Notes: a model not told the origin generated them from the letters alone. A stretch of 64,000 nt of DNA from Pseudoalteromonas sp. XMcav2-N (GCF_024124545.1 NZ_JAMXSF010000001.1:62001-126000), one strand, 5' to 3'; positions 19,532-30,450 are shown, numbered from the stretch's first letter. Translations and numbers: made by a program.

Positions 19532-20329
19532 ATGCGTGTAGCTTTGGGTATTGAATACAATGGTGGTAATTACAGTGGCTGGCAACGTCAGTGTAATGTA
19601 AATAGTGTTCAGGAGGAGCTGGAAACAGCCCTGTCTAGCATCTGTAACCACAAGGTCGATGTGGTCTGTGCCGGGCGCACTGATGCGGGCGTGCATGCCA
19701 CAGGTCAGGTGATTCATTTCGATACTCATTCAGATCGGGACATGAAAGCATTTACACTCGGCGTCAACTCTCAGCTGCCTGACGACATTGCTGTGCGCTA
19801 CGCCACGCCTGTTCATGACGAATTCAGTGCACGTTTTAGTGCAACAGCCAGACGCTATCGTTATGTGATTTATAACAGCGTCAATCGCCCGGGTATTTTA
19901 CGCAGTGGGGTAACCCATTACTACCACCCGCTGGATGCAGACCTTATGCAGGCAGCATGTCCGGTGATGATTGGCGAGCATGACTTCTCTTCTTTTCGTG
20001 CTGTACATTGCCAGTCCAATTCTCCATGTCGCAATATCCATCACTTGCAGGTTGACCGGTTCGGTGATTACATTGTCATTGATGTTAAAGCTAATGCATT
20101 TTTACACCATATGGTACGCAATATCACAGGGTGTCTAATGGACATTGGGGTGGGGAAATATCCGCCAGAGTGGATGGCTGAGCTGCTGAGTATTAAAGAC
20201 CGTACGCAAGCCAGCGCTACGGCGAAGCCGAATGGTTTATACCTGGTAGATGTTGATTACCCTGAGCGTTGGCAGATTCCCACAACGCCGGCTGGTCCTC
20301 TGTTTCTACCTGAGGTAACTATTCGCTAA
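19532..20329 (+). CDS. truA: tRNA pseudouridine(38-40) synthase TruA
   Basis: A 265-residue enzyme that converts uridines 38-40 in the tRNA anticodon arm to pseudouridine. It starts with the family signature [11 protein letters not shown] and SGWQRQ, has the catalytic Asp51 in [15 protein letters not shown], and later the RYRYVIYN and [12 protein letters not shown] motifs. The length is normal. It lies 93 bp after fimV, as in other gammaproteobacteria where fimV and truA are neighbours. Confidence 0.97.
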   Translation: MRVALGIEYNGGNYSGWQRQCNVNSVQEELETALSSICNHKVDVVCAGRTDAGVHATGQVIHFDTHSDRDMKAFTLGVNSQLPDDIAVRYATPVHDEFSARFSATARRYRYVIYNSVNRPGILRSGVTHYYHPLDADLMQAACPVMIGEHDFSSFRAVHCQSNSPCRNIHHLQVDRFGDYIVIDVKANAFLHHMVRNITGCLMDIGVGKYPPEWMAELLSIKDRTQASATAKPNGLYLVDVDYPERWQIPTTPAGPLFLPEVTIR

Positions 20330-20495
20330 TCATACAAAGGGATAACTAAAGCAAACCTGAGTGCGAGCGTCTTAAATTTAAGAGACAACTAAGACCAGTT
20401 TTTTATATCACTGATGTCTTAATCATGTTTTAATTGAGAAAATCTATCTGCTTTTTGCAGATCGCGACACAGAATGAGCACTAAGAGAGTTGCAA

Positions 20496-21371
20496 ATGAG
20501 TTGGTTAGAAAAAATCTTACCTAAAACGGCTAAATCAACGGGTAAAAAAGAGATCCCTGAAGGCGTTTGGGCAAAATGTACGGACTGTGATTCAATCCTG
20601 TACAAAGCGGAATTGGAAAAGTCACTGCACGTCTGCCCTAAGTGTGATCATCACATGCGGATCAGCGCACGTAAGCGTCTGGAAAACTTTTTAGACGAGG
20701 GTGGCCGTGTTGAGTTAGGTACTCAGCACGAACCAAAGGATGTACTCAAGTTCAAAGATTCCAAAAAGTACTCTGACCGCATCACTGCTGCACAAAAAGT
20801 CAGTGGCGAGAAAGATGCGCTGGTGGCCATGAAAGGCTCACTAAAAGGGATCCCGGTTGCCGCGGTGGCGTTTGAATTCTCTTTTATGGGTGGTTCAATG
20901 GCCTCTGTGGTGGGTGCACGCTTCGTCGATGCCGTGAATGAGTGTCTTGAGCACAATATGCCGCTGGTCTGTTTCTCAGCGTCAGGTGGTGCGCGTATGC
21001 AAGAGGCTTTGATGTCATTGATGCAGATGGCTAAAACCAGTGCGGCTCTGGCTAAAATGAGCGAGCGTGGTTTGCCGTTTATCTCTGTGATGACTGACCC
21101 GACAATGGGTGGTGTATCAGCATCACTTGCTATGCTGGGTGACATTAATGTGGCTGAGCCTAAAGCCCTGATTGGCTTTGCAGGACCACGTGTTATCGAG
21201 CAAACGGTACGTGAAACTTTACCAGAAGGTTTCCAGCGTAGTGAATTCCTGCTGGAACACGGTGCCATTGATATGATCATTGACCGTCGTGAAATGCGTG
21301 ACTCGTTGGCACGTATCCTGGCTAAGTTCATGAACTTGCCTTCTACCGAACAAGAGCATAGAGTAGCGTAA
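20496..21371 (+). CDS. accD: Acetyl-CoA carboxylase carboxyltransferase subunit beta
   Basis: A 291-residue subunit that, with AccA, moves the carboxyl group from biotin to acetyl-CoA to make malonyl-CoA. The N-terminal zinc ribbon is intact: CTDCDSIL and CPKCDHH. The crotonase-like carboxyltransferase fold follows, with [12 protein letters not shown] and [11 protein letters not shown] forming oxyanion loops and [12 protein letters not shown] near the end. The ATG at 20496 gives the usual MSWLEK start; an in-frame TTG two codons earlier is less likely. Confidence 0.97.
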   Translation: MSWLEKILPKTAKSTGKKEIPEGVWAKCTDCDSILYKAELEKSLHVCPKCDHHMRISARKRLENFLDEGGRVELGTQHEPKDVLKFKDSKKYSDRITAAQKVSGEKDALVAMKGSLKGIPVAAVAFEFSFMGGSMASVVGARFVDAVNECLEHNMPLVCFSASGGARMQEALMSLMQMAKTSAALAKMSERGLPFISVMTDPTMGGVSASLAMLGDINVAEPKALIGFAGPRVIEQTVRETLPEGFQRSEFLLEHGAIDMIIDRREMRDSLARILAKFMNLPSTEQEHRVA

Positions 21372-21393
21372 AATTTTCTAAATTGAGCGCACT

Positions 21394-22656
21394 ATGTCAA
21401 AGACTACACCAAGCCAATCATCTTCTTTGAGTGATTGGCTTTGTTATTTAGAGCAGTTACACCCTGCCAACATCTCGATGGGCCTGGAGCGCGTTGCTAA
21501 GGCTGCGAACAATATCGACTTGCTTGATAGCCCCGGTAAAATCATTCTGATTGGTGGCACTAATGGTAAAGGCACCACAGCGCGTTGTTTGGAAGCCATG
21601 TTGCTGGCACAGGGTTACAGCGTCGGTACTTATGCTTCTCCGCATCTTATCCACTATAACGAACGTGTTCGCATCAATGGTAAAACCTTGCCCGATCAGT
21701 CTCATGTCGACGCTTTTTATGCCTTAGATCAGGGGCGCGGCGACGTTGAATTGACGTTTTTTGAGTATGGCACTTTGGGTGCCTTGTGGTTATTCAAACA
21801 GCATGCGGTAGATTATGTGTTACTAGAAGTGGGTCTGGGTGGCCGCTTTGATGCAACCAATATTGTGACGCCTTATGCAAGCGTGATCACCACTATCGAC
21901 CTAGATCATAAAGAGTTTCTGGGTGATACCCGTGAGTTGGTAGGCTATGATAAAGCGGGAATTTTCCGCACAGACACACCTGCTATCGTAGGCGACCTGG
22001 ATATTCCACATACCGTGACCGAGTATGGTGAGGAAATTAAGGCAGAATTGATCCTGTCAAAACGCGACTTCCACTTTACTCTTTTGCCTGACGGATTGCG
22101 CTGGCAATATGGTGAGCACGACCTGACATTGGCACAGCCTGCCATCCCTGCGCAGAACGTGGCAACGGCGTTAACGCTCCTTGCCAGGCTGAACTTATTA
22201 CCTGATGTAGAGCAGATAAAGCAAATTCTGGCCGGGTTACAAGTGGAAGGCCGGTTTATGCAGCTCAGTCAACAGCCTTTAATTTACACCGATGTGGCAC
22301 ATAACCCTGAATCAGCGCGTTACCTTAGAACGCAATTATTGCGTTTGAAAAATCAGGGCTTTAAAATTCATGCCTTAGTCGCTATGCTTGCTGATAAGGA
22401 TAAAGCGAGCGTGATTGATGCCCTGTCAGATGTGGTTGAGAAGTGGAGCTGTGCGTCTTTGGAAGGCCCCCGTGGCGAACGAGCAGAGCAGCTGCTGACA
22501 ATGTTGCCTGCACCGCACAGTGAGCACAGTCAGGTATTCCCGAGTGTCGACTCGGCCCTGCAAAGTCTGCTTCCTCAGCAACACCAGGACACAGCACTGA
22601 TTATATTCGGCTCGTTTGTGACCGTGGCCGCGGCCATGCAGTACTGGCAAAAGTAG
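21394..22656 (+). CDS. folC: Bifunctional folylpolyglutamate/dihydrofolate synthase
   Basis: A 420-residue Mur-ligase-fold enzyme that adds glutamate to dihydropteroate and extends folate polyglutamates. It has the P-loop GGTNGKGTTARCLE, the folate loop SPHLIHYNERVRINGK, the metal-binding Glu in LEVGLGGRFDATN, and the central TTIDLDHKEFLGDT. The C-terminal domain includes YTDVAHNPES. It starts 23 bp after accD. Confidence 0.95.
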   Translation: MSKTTPSQSSSLSDWLCYLEQLHPANISMGLERVAKAANNIDLLDSPGKIILIGGTNGKGTTARCLEAMLLAQGYSVGTYASPHLIHYNERVRINGKTLPDQSHVDAFYALDQGRGDVELTFFEYGTLGALWLFKQHAVDYVLLEVGLGGRFDATNIVTPYASVITTIDLDHKEFLGDTRELVGYDKAGIFRTDTPAIVGDLDIPHTVTEYGEEIKAELILSKRDFHFTLLPDGLRWQYGEHDLTLAQPAIPAQNVATALTLLARLNLLPDVEQIKQILAGLQVEGRFMQLSQQPLIYTDVAHNPESARYLRTQLLRLKNQGFKIHALVAMLADKDKASVIDALSDVVEKWSCASLEGPRGERAEQLLTMLPAPHSEHSQVFPSVDSALQSLLPQQHQDTALIIFGSFVTVAAAMQYWQK

Positions 22657-22668
22657 AGAGCAATAGTT

Positions 22669-23361
22669 GTGAACTCAGGATTTATTAACCGACTGGTCGG
22701 CACCAGCATCGTAGTGATAGCGGCGGTGGTGTTTATACCTAATATTTTGGATGGCGAAAAAGTCCACTATAAGGAAGGGTTTAAGCCTATCCCTGACCGT
22801 CCTGAGTTCTCGACCATTGAGCTAAAAACGCGCATAGATGAACGCGCATCACTGGCAACAGAGCCAATGGAAGAGGTGGTAGAAGACATCAGTGCCGATG
22901 ACGACCAACTCAGTTCTGCGCTAATATCTAACGAGCTGCAGGACGACACACAAGGCGAGCAACAAGCGGAGTCGCCTGTGGTCGAGGTTGCGGACAATAA
23001 GGGGGAAGGTAAGCCTGAATCAACTCAGCCACCCACTGAGCTGCCCGCTAAGCCCAGCGCTGCGCCTGAGGTGAAAAGTGAGCCGTTGGCACGTCCCGAG
23101 TCTTCCAACTTTACGCAGATGGCCTATGTCATTCAGCTTGGTAGTTTCTCACATAAATCAAATGTTGAAGCACTGACTAAAAAACTCACTAAGAATGGCT
23201 TTAAGACATTTACCCGCCCGGTGAAAACACCCAATGGTACCCTGACCAAAGTATTTGTCGGACCAGATTTAAATAAAGCTAAACTGGAAGCTAAGCTCCC
23301 AGAATTAAAGAAATTAACTAAGTTAAACGGCCGCCTTACTCAATTTACCGTGGTAAAATGA
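22669..23361 (+). CDS. dedD: SPOR-domain protein, DedD-like
   Basis: A 230-residue inner-membrane protein: a short cytoplasmic start, one membrane segment (about 8-25, LVGTSIVVIAAVVFIPNIL), a low-complexity acidic and proline-rich linker (about 50-145) and a C-terminal SPOR domain (about 150-228, MAYVIQLGSFSHKSNVEAL). SPOR domains bind denuded septal peptidoglycan, so it probably works at the division site. Translation starts at GTG, 13 bases after folC. The position between folC and cvpA matches E. coli dedD. Confidence 0.9.
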   Translation: MNSGFINRLVGTSIVVIAAVVFIPNILDGEKVHYKEGFKPIPDRPEFSTIELKTRIDERASLATEPMEEVVEDISADDDQLSSALISNELQDDTQGEQQAESPVVEVADNKGEGKPESTQPPTELPAKPSAAPEVKSEPLARPESSNFTQMAYVIQLGSFSHKSNVEALTKKLTKNGFKTFTRPVKTPNGTLTKVFVGPDLNKAKLEAKLPELKKLTKLNGRLTQFTVVK

Positions 23362-23422
23362 TCTGGTAATTGATGGGCGTGTCTTATAGAATGCGCCCCA
23401 AATTAACGACTTATTGGTTTAT

Positions 23423-23917
23423 ATGATCTGGGTTGATTACGCCATCTTTGCAATTGTCGGTATCTCGACACTGTTTGGCCTGATGAGAGGTTTTGTGAAA
23501 GAAACCATGTCACTCGTGGTTTGGATCGGCGCCTTTTTCATATCTAGTTTATTCTACCAATACCTTGCAACCTTCCTGACCTTCATTTCAGAACCCCTTT
23601 TAAGAAATGCCGCCGCAATCGCCATACTTTTTATTGCGACACTTGTGTTAGGTGGGTTTGTCAATTATATCTTAGGTGAACTCGTACAGCGTACGGGCTT
23701 GTCTGGTACCGATCGCCTGGTTGGCATAGTGTTCGGTGCGATGCGGGGCGTGCTGGTCGTTAGCGCCGCGTTGTTTTTCCTGGATGCCTTCACCAAAGCC
23801 CCCGATACATCGTGGTGGCAGGCATCCCAAGTAATCCCTGAATTTGGCTTTGTAATAGAGTGGTTTTTTTCCTATCTAGAACATAACTCAAGCTTTTTGA
23901 ATTCAGCAAACCGTTAA
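23423..23917 (+). CDS. cvpA: CvpA family membrane protein
   Basis: A 164-residue protein with four membrane segments and the CvpA pattern: [22 protein letters not shown] at the start (two parts of the family signature) and a G-rich [19 protein letters not shown]. In E. coli it is needed for colicin V production and is co-transcribed with purF. The ATG at 23423 is used; an in-frame TTG three codons earlier is a poor start. Confidence 0.93.
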   Translation: MIWVDYAIFAIVGISTLFGLMRGFVKETMSLVVWIGAFFISSLFYQYLATFLTFISEPLLRNAAAIAILFIATLVLGGFVNYILGELVQRTGLSGTDRLVGIVFGAMRGVLVVSAALFFLDAFTKAPDTSWWQASQVIPEFGFVIEWFFSYLEHNSSFLNSANR

Positions 23918-23935
23918 TCGGCGAGGAAATTTTTA

Positions 23936-25462
23936 ATGTGTGGTATCGTTGGGATAGTCGGAACATCTCCTGTAAATCAGGCGATTTATGACGGCTTAAC
24001 TGTTTTGCAACACCGTGGCCAAGATGCAGCCGGCATCATTACCATTGACAACAATACGTTCAGCTTACGCAAGGCCAATGGCCTGGTCAAAGACGTGTTT
24101 CACACCCGTCACATGAAGCGTCTGCAGGGTAACATTGGCATCGGCCATGTGCGTTATCCGACAGCCGGTTCTTCCAGCTCAGCGGAAGCACAGCCTTTTT
24201 ATGTGAATTCACCGTTTGGTATCGCCATGGCGCACAACGGTAATTTAACCAATGCGGAAGAGCTGAAAGAGCGTTTGTTCACTAAGGCACGCCGTCACGT
24301 CAACACGACGTCTGACTCAGAAGTGCTGCTGAATATCCTGGCGTATGAGCTGGGACGTAGCGACAAAATGAAGCTGGAACCTGCTGATATGTTTAACGCT
24401 ATCAGCGAAGTGAACCAGCAAGTGTCGGGTGGGTACGCCACCATTGCTATGATCATCGGCCATGGTATTCTGGCGTTTCGTGACCCGCACGGTATTCGTC
24501 CTTTGGTATTCGGTAAGCGTGAAACTGAACGTGGCGTTGAATACATGTTTGCGTCTGAGAGCGTGGCATTGTCTATCGACGGGTTTGAATTCGTTCGAGA
24601 TGTGGCACCAGGCGAAGCCATCTATGTGACAGAAGACGGTCAGTTCCATTCGCAGATCTGTGCCAACAAAACCATGCACGCGCCGTGTATTTTTGAGTTT
24701 GTTTACTTTGCTCGTCCGGATTCGAACATCGACAATATGTCGGTCTATGCTACCCGTGTCAATATGGGTACTAAGCTGGGTGAGAAGATCAAACGCGAAT
24801 GGGCCGACAAAGACATTGACGTAGTTATCCCAATCCCGGAGACATCTTGCGATATCGCGCTCGAAATCGCATCGGTGCTTGAACTACCTTATCGTCAGGG
24901 TTTTGTTAAAAACCGCTATATCGGCCGTACTTTCATCATGCCTGGTCAGGAACAGCGTAAAAAGTCGGTACGTCGTAAGCTAAATGCCATCGACCGAGAG
25001 TTTGCCGGCAAAAATGTACTACTGGTGGACGATTCAATCGTTCGCGGTACGACATCGGCGCAAATTGTTGAAATGGCGCGTGATGCGGGTGCAAAGAATG
25101 TCTACTTCGCTTCAGCCGCACCGGAAGTGCGCTTCCCGAATGTGTACGGTATCGATATGCCATCGGCTGCAGAGCTGATTGCCCACGGCCGTGATGTAGA
25201 AGACATCAATGCCAGCATCGGCTCAGATGGCCTGATCTATCAGTCAATCTCTGATCTGAAAGACGCGGTGGCACTGGAAAACCCAGAGATCACACGCTTT
25301 GAAACCTCCGTTTTTGATGGTCAGTACATTACTGGTGATGTAAACCAGGATTACCTGAATCGTATCGATGCACTGCGTAATGACTCGGCAAAATCGACAC
25401 GTGAAAAAGCCATGTCGGCAAGCCTTGAGCTGCACAATCAGGAAACGGGTGAAGGCGAGTAA
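23936..25462 (+). CDS. purF: Amidophosphoribosyltransferase
   Basis: A 508-residue enzyme that makes 5-phosphoribosylamine from PRPP and glutamine, the first step of purine synthesis. Cys2 (MCGIVGIVG) is the N-terminal nucleophile of the class II glutaminase domain, with VRYPTAGSS and MAHNGNLTN motifs. The C-terminal phosphoribosyltransferase domain has the PRPP loop [21 protein letters not shown] precedes the ATG. It lies 18 bp after cvpA, and a strong terminator follows. Confidence 0.97.
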   Translation: MCGIVGIVGTSPVNQAIYDGLTVLQHRGQDAAGIITIDNNTFSLRKANGLVKDVFHTRHMKRLQGNIGIGHVRYPTAGSSSSAEAQPFYVNSPFGIAMAHNGNLTNAEELKERLFTKARRHVNTTSDSEVLLNILAYELGRSDKMKLEPADMFNAISEVNQQVSGGYATIAMIIGHGILAFRDPHGIRPLVFGKRETERGVEYMFASESVALSIDGFEFVRDVAPGEAIYVTEDGQFHSQICANKTMHAPCIFEFVYFARPDSNIDNMSVYATRVNMGTKLGEKIKREWADKDIDVVIPIPETSCDIALEIASVLELPYRQGFVKNRYIGRTFIMPGQEQRKKSVRRKLNAIDREFAGKNVLLVDDSIVRGTTSAQIVEMARDAGAKNVYFASAAPEVRFPNVYGIDMPSAAELIAHGRDVEDINASIGSDGLIYQSISDLKDAVALENPEITRFETSVFDGQYITGDVNQDYLNRIDALRNDSAKSTREKAMSASLELHNQETGEGE

Positions 25463-25481
25463 ATTAGCCTAACATGTTTAA

Positions 25482-25509
25482 AAAAAGGGCCGCGATTGCG
25501 GCCCTTTTT
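25482..25509 (+). terminator. Intrinsic terminator after purF
   Basis: A perfect 12-bp stem, AAAAAGGGCCGC and GCGGCCCTTTTT with loop GATT. It ends the accD-folC-dedD-cvpA-purF unit, and the A/T flanks let it act on the opposite strand as well. Confidence 0.93.
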
Positions 25510-25582
25510 GTTAGATTTCTATAGGATAAAAGCAAAGGAAGCGAGCTGACCTACGCACCATTAAGGGGCATAAGCGCGCTCC

Positions 25583-26182
25583 CTAGGTAAATGTAGGACT
25601 GATTATCCCATTCGTCCACAATATCGCTGTTGCAGCCAAAATAATTACCAATAATACCAAACCACAAGTGACCACTGAGCTGGCATAGATAAAGCCACGC
25701 TCCTCAGGTATGTGCATCAGAATAGGAACGCCGGTGTAAAGCAGGTAGACCGAGTAGGCAAGGGCAGCCAGCCCTACTGAGACCACAAACCACAATTCCG
25801 GATAGAAAGCAGCAAAGGCAGACATAAAGACCGGTGTGGCGGTATAGGCAGAGAGCTCCAGCGTTTGTGTATAAGTGGGTTTAGCACCGAATGTCACCGC
25901 CATCCAGTGAGCCAGATAAGACAAGGCAAACACGCCGATGATCAGCGCAAAGTACATGGCAATGCCTATCAGCATGGCACTGTTATGGGTGAGAAACACA
26001 TCGTCGCCAGTGCCGATTTTCCAGCCCAGATACACAGAGGAATAGTAGCCCATTAAACTGGGGATCAGGGCAATCAAGGCAATGTGAGATAAACTGTACG
26101 TAGCGCTTTCGTGGCGATTGTCTATGGTTTGCCACTCTTCGATTGGGTGGGCATATATGCCCCACAGATGATTTAAAATCAT
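25583..26182 (-). CDS. Yip1-family inner-membrane protein
   Basis: A 199-residue protein with five to six membrane segments and the Yip1/DUF1282 pattern: an N-terminal amphipathic piece (GIYAHPIEEW), then HIALIALIPSLMGYY, and later LSAYTATPVFMSAFAAFYP. GAGGGG lies 8 bases upstream of the start. Bacterial Yip1-like proteins of this type are uncharacterised or have a loose link to membrane homeostasis, so no specific role is claimed. Confidence 0.82.
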   Translation of the reverse strand: MILNHLWGIYAHPIEEWQTIDNRHESATYSLSHIALIALIPSLMGYYSSVYLGWKIGTGDDVFLTHNSAMLIGIAMYFALIIGVFALSYLAHWMAVTFGAKPTYTQTLELSAYTATPVFMSAFAAFYPELWFVVSVGLAALAYSVYLLYTGVPILMHIPEERGFIYASSVVTCGLVLLVIILAATAILWTNGIISPTFT

Positions 26183-26257
26183 AACGAGCCCCTCAAAAAA
26201 GATTGTTGTCTGACGCGTTCAGATTACCCGGCGATCACGGGTGCAGTCCTTGTCTTA

Positions 26258-26417
26258 TACCAGTTTGCTTAATAAATTGTCCCATTTTGAGGCAATGAAA
26301 TAGGGTCGATAACAAGGCAAAAATTTTGTGATTTAGTCGTTCTAAATGAAAAATTTTTAACGCTGTTAGCGTCATATTTGCTCCCTCAAATTGGACAAAT
26401 ATTAAGCGTAACTGGTA
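26258..26417. mobile_element. MITE-like element with imperfect terminal inverted repeats
   Basis: The left end reads TACCAGTTTGCTTAATAAAT and the inverse of the right end reads TACCAGTTACGCTTAATATT; the similarity continues inwards to TTGTCC and TTGAGG for about 35 bp. The total is about 160 bp with no transposase. The centre holds another near-palindrome (AAAATTTT, then GATTTAG and CTAAAT, then AAAATTTTT). The spurious 62-codon minus-strand ORF across it is not a gene. It is a likely non-autonomous repeat of the kind dispersed in Pseudoalteromonas chromosomes. Confidence 0.65.
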
Positions 26418-26626
26418 TCTCATAACAGCTCAGTAACATCACAGTGCGATGAGGCTAAGCTGCGTAATCACCATAAAAATGGGGCCACTGGCGACGCCTG
26501 TAAGTATGAAATTTATACAACATCATTTAAGTTATGAAAGATTGGTTAATTTTTGTCAAGAAACAATTCTGAAATCCCGGCGTCTTTGATCTGGCACAAA
26601 CTTGTGGTAAACGACGGGCGTTCATA

Positions 26627-26640
26627 GTGCCACTTGGCAC
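26627..26640. promoter_or_regulatory. Short palindrome upstream of miaE
   Basis: GTGCCA-CT-TGGCAC, perfect 6-bp arms, 48 bp before the miaE start. It may be a repressor site or a small hairpin. The rest of 26183-26687 outside the MITE-like element holds nothing recognisable. Confidence 0.35.
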
Positions 26641-26687
26641 GCTTGTGGTAGAATAGGGGTAATTTTTTGCGAATGATTATCTGAGAC

Positions 26688-27479
26688 ATGTTAGAGAAGT
26701 ATGCCGATCTGTTGGCACCTATTTATCAGTTTCTGGGTTGTGAAACTCCCGACAGCTGGATCGACGAAGCGAAAAAGCCGGAGCATCTGCAAGCCTTGTT
26801 GGTCGACCATATGCACTGTGAGCTCAAAGCGGCCCAGAGCGCGGCATTTTTAATCCGTAAATATGCGGTAGACAATGCCTCAGCCAAAACTCTTCTTGGC
26901 TGGATCAAGCCCTATGAAGACTTTGTCTATCGTAAAATTGGCGATGGTCAGTTTAGTGCCAGCAAGAATGAACTCATCGGTAGCCTAACCGCTAAGCCCG
27001 AATACGCCTATAACCAGGATATACTGGATAAAATGGTGCGATTGATCAAAGAAGAGTTACACCACTTCGAGCAGGTGCTGGATATCATTAACGAGAAAGG
27101 GTTACGGGTTCAGAGCCTCAATGCCTCTCGTTATGCCTCTGGCATGATCAAGCATGTGCGTACGTTTGAGCCAGCTGCGTTGATTGATAAGTTGATCATA
27201 GGTGCCTTTATCGAGGCCCGCTCCTGTGAGCGTTTTGCGAAACTGGCCCCTTACCTGGAGCCGGACATTGGGCGCTTTTATGTCTCGCTGTTGCGCTCGG
27301 AAGCACGTCATTATCAGGACTATCTGGAGCTGGCACAGCAGGTGGCCGATGCGACTGATCCGCAGCGATTTGATATCGCAGCACGTGTCGCCGAGTTCAA
27401 AGCCATTGAAAACTCGCTGATCTTAACGCCAGACAGCGACTTTAAATTTCATAGTGGTGCGCCGCTTCAGGCTGCATGA
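26688..27479 (+). CDS. miaE: tRNA-(ms2io6A37) hydroxylase MiaE
   Basis: A 263-residue non-haem di-iron monooxygenase that hydroxylates the isopentenyl group of ms2i6A37 in tRNA. The helical bundle carries the ligand pattern of the family: Glu45 in HCELKAAQ, EELHHFEQ at about 122-128, IEARSCERF, and RSEARHYQDY. Start at ATG 26688. MiaE is limited to some gammaproteobacteria and a few other groups, consistent with the inferred host. Confidence 0.93.
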   Translation: MLEKYADLLAPIYQFLGCETPDSWIDEAKKPEHLQALLVDHMHCELKAAQSAAFLIRKYAVDNASAKTLLGWIKPYEDFVYRKIGDGQFSASKNELIGSLTAKPEYAYNQDILDKMVRLIKEELHHFEQVLDIINEKGLRVQSLNASRYASGMIKHVRTFEPAALIDKLIIGAFIEARSCERFAKLAPYLEPDIGRFYVSLLRSEARHYQDYLELAQQVADATDPQRFDIAARVAEFKAIENSLILTPDSDFKFHSGAPLQAA

Positions 27480-27489
27480 ACTGACAGGT

Positions 27490-28212
27490 TTAGTCTGAAA
27501 AAGGATGCTGAGTGAGGGTCTGGCCTTGCTCAGTGGCCACCAGATAAGAGCTCTGACTATACCAGTCGCCCAACACGGTACGTGTTTTGTCGTTGTAGTG
27601 GTGGACATTTGGCCTATGTGTATGGCCATGGATCATATTGTTAACCTGATGGCGGTCGAACATTGCCAGCACGGCTTCTTCGGTTACATCCAAAATTTCT
27701 GGCGCTTTGCCCATTTGGCTTTGTTTGCTCTTTTCTCTGGCATTGCGCGCCACCCGGCGGCGATACCACAGCGGCATAGACAACATCAGCCTTGGCCACC
27801 ACCAGCCACGGCTTTTCTTACGAAACTTCTGATAGACCTCGTCCTGGGTACACATTTCATCGCCGTGTAAAATCACGGTGGGAGTGCCATACAGATCGAT
27901 CACCGCTTGCTCTGGCAACAAAGTCATACCGCAGAGGTCGGCGTAGCGCTGACCAACCAGGAAATCTCGATTGCCATGAATAAAGAACAGTTTAATACCA
28001 CGCTCGGAGATCGCACGCAGTTTAGTGGCTATCTCAAGTGCCAGCGGATTACCTTCGTCGTCCCCAATCCAGACCTCGAAAAAGTCGCCTAAGATATACA
28101 AGGCATCCACTTCATCTTGCATATGCTGTTCAAGAAAACGATAAAAAGCGGCGGTGATATCAGGGCGATGTTCGGTTAAATGCAGATCAGAAATAAAGTA
28201 GCTTTTGCGCAT
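27490..28212 (-). CDS. lpxH: UDP-2,3-diacylglucosamine hydrolase
   Basis: A 240-residue calcineurin-like phosphoesterase of lipid A synthesis that cuts UDP-2,3-diacylglucosamine to lipid X plus UMP. Metal-binding motifs are in order: SDLHLTEHRPD, LGDFFEVWIGDDEGN, HGNRDFLVG, HGDEMCTQD and HGHTHRPN. It converges with miaE and lies 98 bp downstream of ppiB on the same strand, the ppiB-lpxH order known from E. coli. Confidence 0.95.
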   Translation of the reverse strand: MRKSYFISDLHLTEHRPDITAAFYRFLEQHMQDEVDALYILGDFFEVWIGDDEGNPLALEIATKLRAISERGIKLFFIHGNRDFLVGQRYADLCGMTLLPEQAVIDLYGTPTVILHGDEMCTQDEVYQKFRKKSRGWWWPRLMLSMPLWYRRRVARNAREKSKQSQMGKAPEILDVTEEAVLAMFDRHQVNNMIHGHTHRPNVHHYNDKTRTVLGDWYSQSSYLVATEQGQTLTQHPFSD

Positions 28213-28310
28213 GGAGACAACTTCAGATTAGAGCGAGGGAAAGGAACAGAGGCATGCACAGCTCATACAAGCGTTGAATGTACACACCTCACAATCAATA
28301 AAGCGGTCGC

Positions 28311-28805
28311 TTATTCGGCAACAAACGCTTTTTCGATCACAACGTCTTCCAGCGGAACGTCCTGATGGAAGCCTGCAGATCCCGTTGCAACACCTTTGAT
28401 CTTGTTAACGATGTCCATGCCTTCTGCCACTTCACCGAATACACAGTAACCCCAGCCTTGTGCGGTTTCACTGCTGAAGTTCAAAAAGTCGTTATCGTTT
28501 ACATTGATAAAGAATTGTGCCGTGGCAGAATGAGGATCTGGCGTGCGTGCCATTGCCAGCGTGCCTGTTTTATTGGCAACGCCATTGTTGGCTTCGTTTT
28601 TAACCGGCGCACCCACTTCTTTTTGGTCCATGCCCGGCTCAAAGCCGCCGCCCTGAACCATAAAGCCGTCGATAACACGGTGGAAGATAGTGCCGTTATA
28701 AAAACCAGATTCAACGTACTTTAAAAAGTTCTCAACCGTTGCCGGCGCTTTGTCAGCAAACAGGTTAATTTTGATGTCGCCAAAGTTTGTTTGTAAAACA
28801 ACCAT
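28311..28805 (-). CDS. ppiB: Peptidyl-prolyl cis-trans isomerase B (cytoplasmic cyclophilin)
   Basis: A 164-residue cyclophilin: [13 protein letters not shown] with the catalytic Arg, [21 protein letters not shown] and FGEVAEGMD. It has no signal peptide, so it acts in the cytoplasm. Start 28805 is preferred over an ATG nine codons upstream because AAGGA lies 6 bases before it and the protein then begins MVVLQTNFG as in relatives. It is divergent from cysS, also as in E. coli. Confidence 0.94.
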   Translation of the reverse strand: MVVLQTNFGDIKINLFADKAPATVENFLKYVESGFYNGTIFHRVIDGFMVQGGGFEPGMDQKEVGAPVKNEANNGVANKTGTLAMARTPDPHSATAQFFINVNDNDFLNFSSETAQGWGYCVFGEVAEGMDIVNKIKGVATGSAGFHQDVPLEDVVIEKAFVAE

Positions 28806-29011
28806 AACAGGTCCTTGATTTACATATTTCATATTAGGAGCCTATTTTATAGCACAAATTCATAACTACAAAGTCCCTCAGGGGGTGAGCGGCTAAATTG
28901 TCAACTAACTGTTACTTTTTCATTCTATTTGGACGGGATTTTCTATAGAGCCAAAGCGGTGCAAGTGATATGATTGCTGAGAATTTGGATAAATTTTAGG
29001 AATAAAGCTAC

Positions 29012-30391
29012 ATGTTGCAGATCTACAACACACTAACACGTCAAAAGACTGAGTTTAAACCGCTTGTGGAAGGCAAAGTAGACATGTACGTGTGTGGTAT
29101 CACTATTTATGACTTCTGCCATGTAGGCCACGCCCGTACATATGTCTCTTTCGACGTGATGAACCGTTACCTGCGCCACTTAGGCTATCAGGTTACTTAT
29201 GTACGTAATATTACGGACGTGGACGACAAAATTATCAAGCGTGCTGCTGAGAACAACGAAGAGATCGATGCGCTGACAGTACGTATGACCAAGGCCATGC
29301 ACGAGGACTTCGAGGCACTGAACATTCTGCCTGCGGACATTGAGCCGACTGTAACCGGTCATATGGACGAAATCATCGTGATGATTGAACGTCTGATCGA
29401 AAAAGGCCATGCCTATGTGGCAAAAAATGGCGATGTATTATTTGATGTGTCGACCTTTGAAGCATATGGTCAGCTGTCTCAGCAGGACCTGGATATGCTT
29501 CAGGCGGGCGCGCGCGTTGAAGTGGCTGAAGGCAAAGATGATCCGCTCGACTTTGTGCTGTGGAAAAAAGCCAAAGCTGGCGAGCCCAGCTGGACATCAC
29601 CTTGGGGTGAAGGCCGTCCGGGCTGGCACATTGAATGTAGCGCGATGAGCTCTAAGCATTTGGGCGAGTTCTTTGATATTCACGGTGGCGGATCGGATTT
29701 GCAGTTCCCGCACCATGAAAATGAAATTGCCCAGTCATGCTGTGCCAACAATGGTCGCTACGTCAACACCTGGATCCACACCGGTATGGTGCAGGTCAAT
29801 AAAGAGAAGATGTCTAAATCACTGGGCAACTTCTTTACTGTGCGTGAAGTGCTTAAAGCGTATGACCGTGAAACCGTGCGTTATTTCCTGATCAACGGTC
29901 ACTACCGTAGTCAGCTAAACTACTCACAGGAGAACCTGGAGCAGGCACGTTCGTCATTAGAGCGTATTTACACGGCTCTGCGTGGTGTTGAACTGGTTGA
30001 GACAGAACTGGCGGGCAACCCGTTTGTGGCACGTTTTGAAGCGGCTATGAACGATGACTTCAATACCCCGGAAGCGCTGCCAGTAATTTTTGAACTGGCC
30101 AAAGAAGTAAACCTACTGAAAGACTCAGATGCCAAAGCCGCGGGTGAACATGCCTTTATTCTGGTGAAACTGGCCGAAGTACTGGGTATTGCCCAGCAAG
30201 ATCCGGAGGCTTTCTTGCACGGTGACCAGGACGAAGACGAAGTAGCAAAAATCGAGGCCCTGATCGAACAGCGTAAAACCGCCCGTGCCAACAAAGACTG
30301 GGCCGCAGCCGATGCCGCCCGCGACGCCCTGACCGCCATGGGCGTGGTACTGGAAGACAGCGCCGGTAAAACCACCTGGCGTAAAGCCTAA
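29012..30391 (+). CDS. cysS: Cysteinyl-tRNA synthetase
   Basis: A 459-residue class I synthetase. The HIGH-type motif is HVGHARTY, the KMSKS loop is KMSKSLGNF, and zinc ligands include Cys in VCGITIYDF plus WHIECSAMS and HHENEIAQS. The length matches the family. AGGA precedes the ATG. A terminator at 30422 closes the unit. Confidence 0.97.
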   Translation: MLQIYNTLTRQKTEFKPLVEGKVDMYVCGITIYDFCHVGHARTYVSFDVMNRYLRHLGYQVTYVRNITDVDDKIIKRAAENNEEIDALTVRMTKAMHEDFEALNILPADIEPTVTGHMDEIIVMIERLIEKGHAYVAKNGDVLFDVSTFEAYGQLSQQDLDMLQAGARVEVAEGKDDPLDFVLWKKAKAGEPSWTSPWGEGRPGWHIECSAMSSKHLGEFFDIHGGGSDLQFPHHENEIAQSCCANNGRYVNTWIHTGMVQVNKEKMSKSLGNFFTVREVLKAYDRETVRYFLINGHYRSQLNYSQENLEQARSSLERIYTALRGVELVETELAGNPFVARFEAAMNDDFNTPEALPVIFELAKEVNLLKDSDAKAAGEHAFILVKLAEVLGIAQQDPEAFLHGDQDEDEVAKIEALIEQRKTARANKDWAAADAARDALTAMGVVLEDSAGKTTWRKA

Positions 30392-30421
30392 CCTCTATTC
30401 GCGCTTTATAGCGTATCTAAC

Positions 30422-30450
30422 AAAGGCATATGTGTTTTGCATATGCCTTT
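30422..30450 (+). terminator. Intrinsic terminator after cysS
   Basis: An 11-bp perfect stem, AAAGGCATATG and CATATGCCTTT with a 7-base loop, followed by TT. It separates cysS from the RHS island. Confidence 0.85.

Noticed and set aside
26235..26423. A 62-codon minus-strand frame near 26.3 kb
   Set aside because: It spans the MITE-like inverted repeats and has no ribosome site; probably a product of the repeat sequence.
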